A stretch of 64,000 nt of DNA, taken from Strongyloides papillosus (taxonomy: Eukaryota > Nematoda > Chromadorea > Rhabditida > Strongyloididae). Of this stretch, positions 62,592 to 64,000 are shown one piece after another. Numbering within the stretch: the first letter of the stretch is position 1; each line of letters begins with the position of its first letter. Position numbers and translations under genes: made by a program. A model generated the notes under the pieces. The model ran no database searches. It was not told the origin of the DNA and worked only from the letters and a program-made list of their open reading frames with translations. The DNA lies in the NCBI GenBank assembly GCA_005656395.1, contig SRSI01000078.1, positions 310,001 through 374,000 of the forward strand. The letters run 5' to 3'.

Positions 62592-64000
62592 AACTGAATA
62601 ATATATAATGAAAATTATCAATAAAATTAAAATATATATTTATATATTTCAGGGGAGAAATAAAAGTTTATTATAATATAATTAAGAGATATTTTATTTT
62701 AATATTGTAAATATTGCGTGCCCAGTAATTTATGATTGTTACTTAGAATATGGTGCATGTCACGAAAAATTATTTTTTCATTCTTGAGAGAAGAATAACA
62801 GTAATGTGATCAATGTTTTTGTGGCATATTATGTATGAAAATTTATTGTTTCTAATAAAAAATAATAATATTTTCTTCTTATTATTGTAAATAATTTAAA
62901 TTTTAATATTTGAAAATGACAATTTAATAAATTAATAAATTTTATCACCTGCTTTCAAATACATATGCCATAAAAAGGAGTAATAAATATTTGAAGGATA
63001 TTAAAAAACAAAATGATAAAAAAGAGTTGTAGATAGGAAGGAGATATACTAAATATATAGATATATATGTATATATTTATAAGGTGTAGTAATAAGTTGT
63101 TGAAGAGTACATTTGATGAAGTATTTAAAAATAGATGGAAAAAAGAATAATAAGTTAAAAAATTATTACTTAACAAATAATTAAATAATAAATAAAATGG
63201 TCAATGAAAGTGAATGGAATAAGAATAAAAATTATTTGTAATAATTTAAGAAATACTATTAGTAATTTAGTTATAGTCAGTTAATGACAATGAAAGGAAA
63301 GCACCAAAAATACAGCAACAGTAAATTATCTAAAAATTTGAGAACATAAATAAAATGTTATAATAAACAACAGGAGCAAAAGCATAAATTATTACGATAG
63401 TAACTTTATACAAAACAATACAATGCTAAACTTACACATTTTTGTCACAAAGAATAATATTTTGATGCTTAATAAAAAAATTATTATTATTTTTTTTAAA
63501 ATTATCATCAGTTGAAGAAAAAAAATGGATAAAAGAGGAAGGAGGAAAGAAAAAGAAAGGAAGATGTATAAAGTGTATGAAATTGAAGTTAAGAGTAAGA
63601 TTTTTAATGGATTTTTTTATATGATCAAAAAGTAAATTATATTAAATCTAAAAACATTTAAACACATTATGTTAACTATCATATATCATTCTTAAAATAT
63701 AAATGTTTTATCTATAATTATAGTTAAGTAATAAAATGGAATATTATATAAATTTATGTATCAATTAATATATAGATTTCACCTTTTTTCTAAAAATATC
63801 TCGCCTAACAAAAGTAAAAGATTTATGACTACGATAACTAAAAAATTTAAATATATGTATAAATTTATTGAAATTAATAAATGAAGTTTAATAAAATATT
63901 TATGAAGAGTAGAAGATAGTACAATTTTCGAAAGTATAAAAAAGTGAAATAAGTATTCCTAAGAAATATATTGTTTTATGACGCTATTTGGTAAGATAGG
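62592..64000. other. AT-rich region at the window end
   Basis: No supported exon on either strand. If the 699-residue protein is only the end of a larger receptor, upstream exons would be expected here or further right. The minus-strand frame at 62955-63176 is hydrophobic, low-complexity and ends without a clear donor, so it was not used. Confidence 0.45.

Overview
The window looks like nuclear DNA of an extremely AT-rich nematode, most likely a Strongyloides-type parasite (inference). Reasons: all recognisable genes are eukaryotic, with GT-AG introns that are mostly 38-67 bases long. Several predicted proteins resemble nematode families (a LEC-1-type tandem galectin, an EXC-4/EXL-1-type CLIC, a claudin-like four-pass protein). 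Many start codons lie just downstream of a polypyrimidine-AG, the pattern expected of spliced-leader trans-splicing. No bacterial operon, CRISPR array, tRNA or rRNA gene was found.

Layout: 1-5.2 kb is non-coding. 5.2-7.6 kb (-) is an orphan two-exon gene. 10.9-11.2 kb (+) is a single LIM-domain protein. 15.9-18.0 kb (+) is a cGMP-dependent-kinase-type catalytic domain without cyclic-nucleotide-binding domains. 20.3-21.0 kb (+) is MOB1 and 21.5-22.8 kb (+) is a short-chain dehydrogenase. 27.9-28.8 kb (+) is the galectin and 29.7-30.6 kb (+) the CLIC protein. 31.3-33.1 kb holds a TA-flanked MITE and, 15 bases on, an internally deleted mariner. 34.2-35.6 kb (-) is an intronless LIM-domain-binding protein. 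40.4-41.8 kb (+) is a two-pass membrane protein with an N-terminal cysteine run and 43.6-44.3 kb (+) a claudin-like four-pass protein. 44.7-52.1 kb is a transposon-rich desert with one distinct TA element, two more copies of the 31.3-kb MITE, half of another mariner, and a minisatellite found at two sites. 52.7-54.8 kb (+) is a large coiled-coil protein. 57.7-58.8 kb (+) is an EGF membrane protein, tail to tail with a secreted class 3 lipase at 59.0-59.9 kb (-). 60.4-62.6 kb (-) is a 699-residue single-pass membrane protein of unknown family.

The genes do not form one pathway. They are ordinary signalling (PKG-like kinase, MOB1), cytoskeletal or transcription-adaptor (LIM, LDB), lectin, lipid and membrane genes set in AT-rich spacer. 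I rebuilt 14 multi-exon or single-exon gene models by joining exons where reading frame, splice signals and family similarity agree. The least expected signals are the regulatory-domain-less PKG, the MITE family with 2-base target duplications, and the two differently decayed mariner copies. I see no convincing undescribed multi-gene system.
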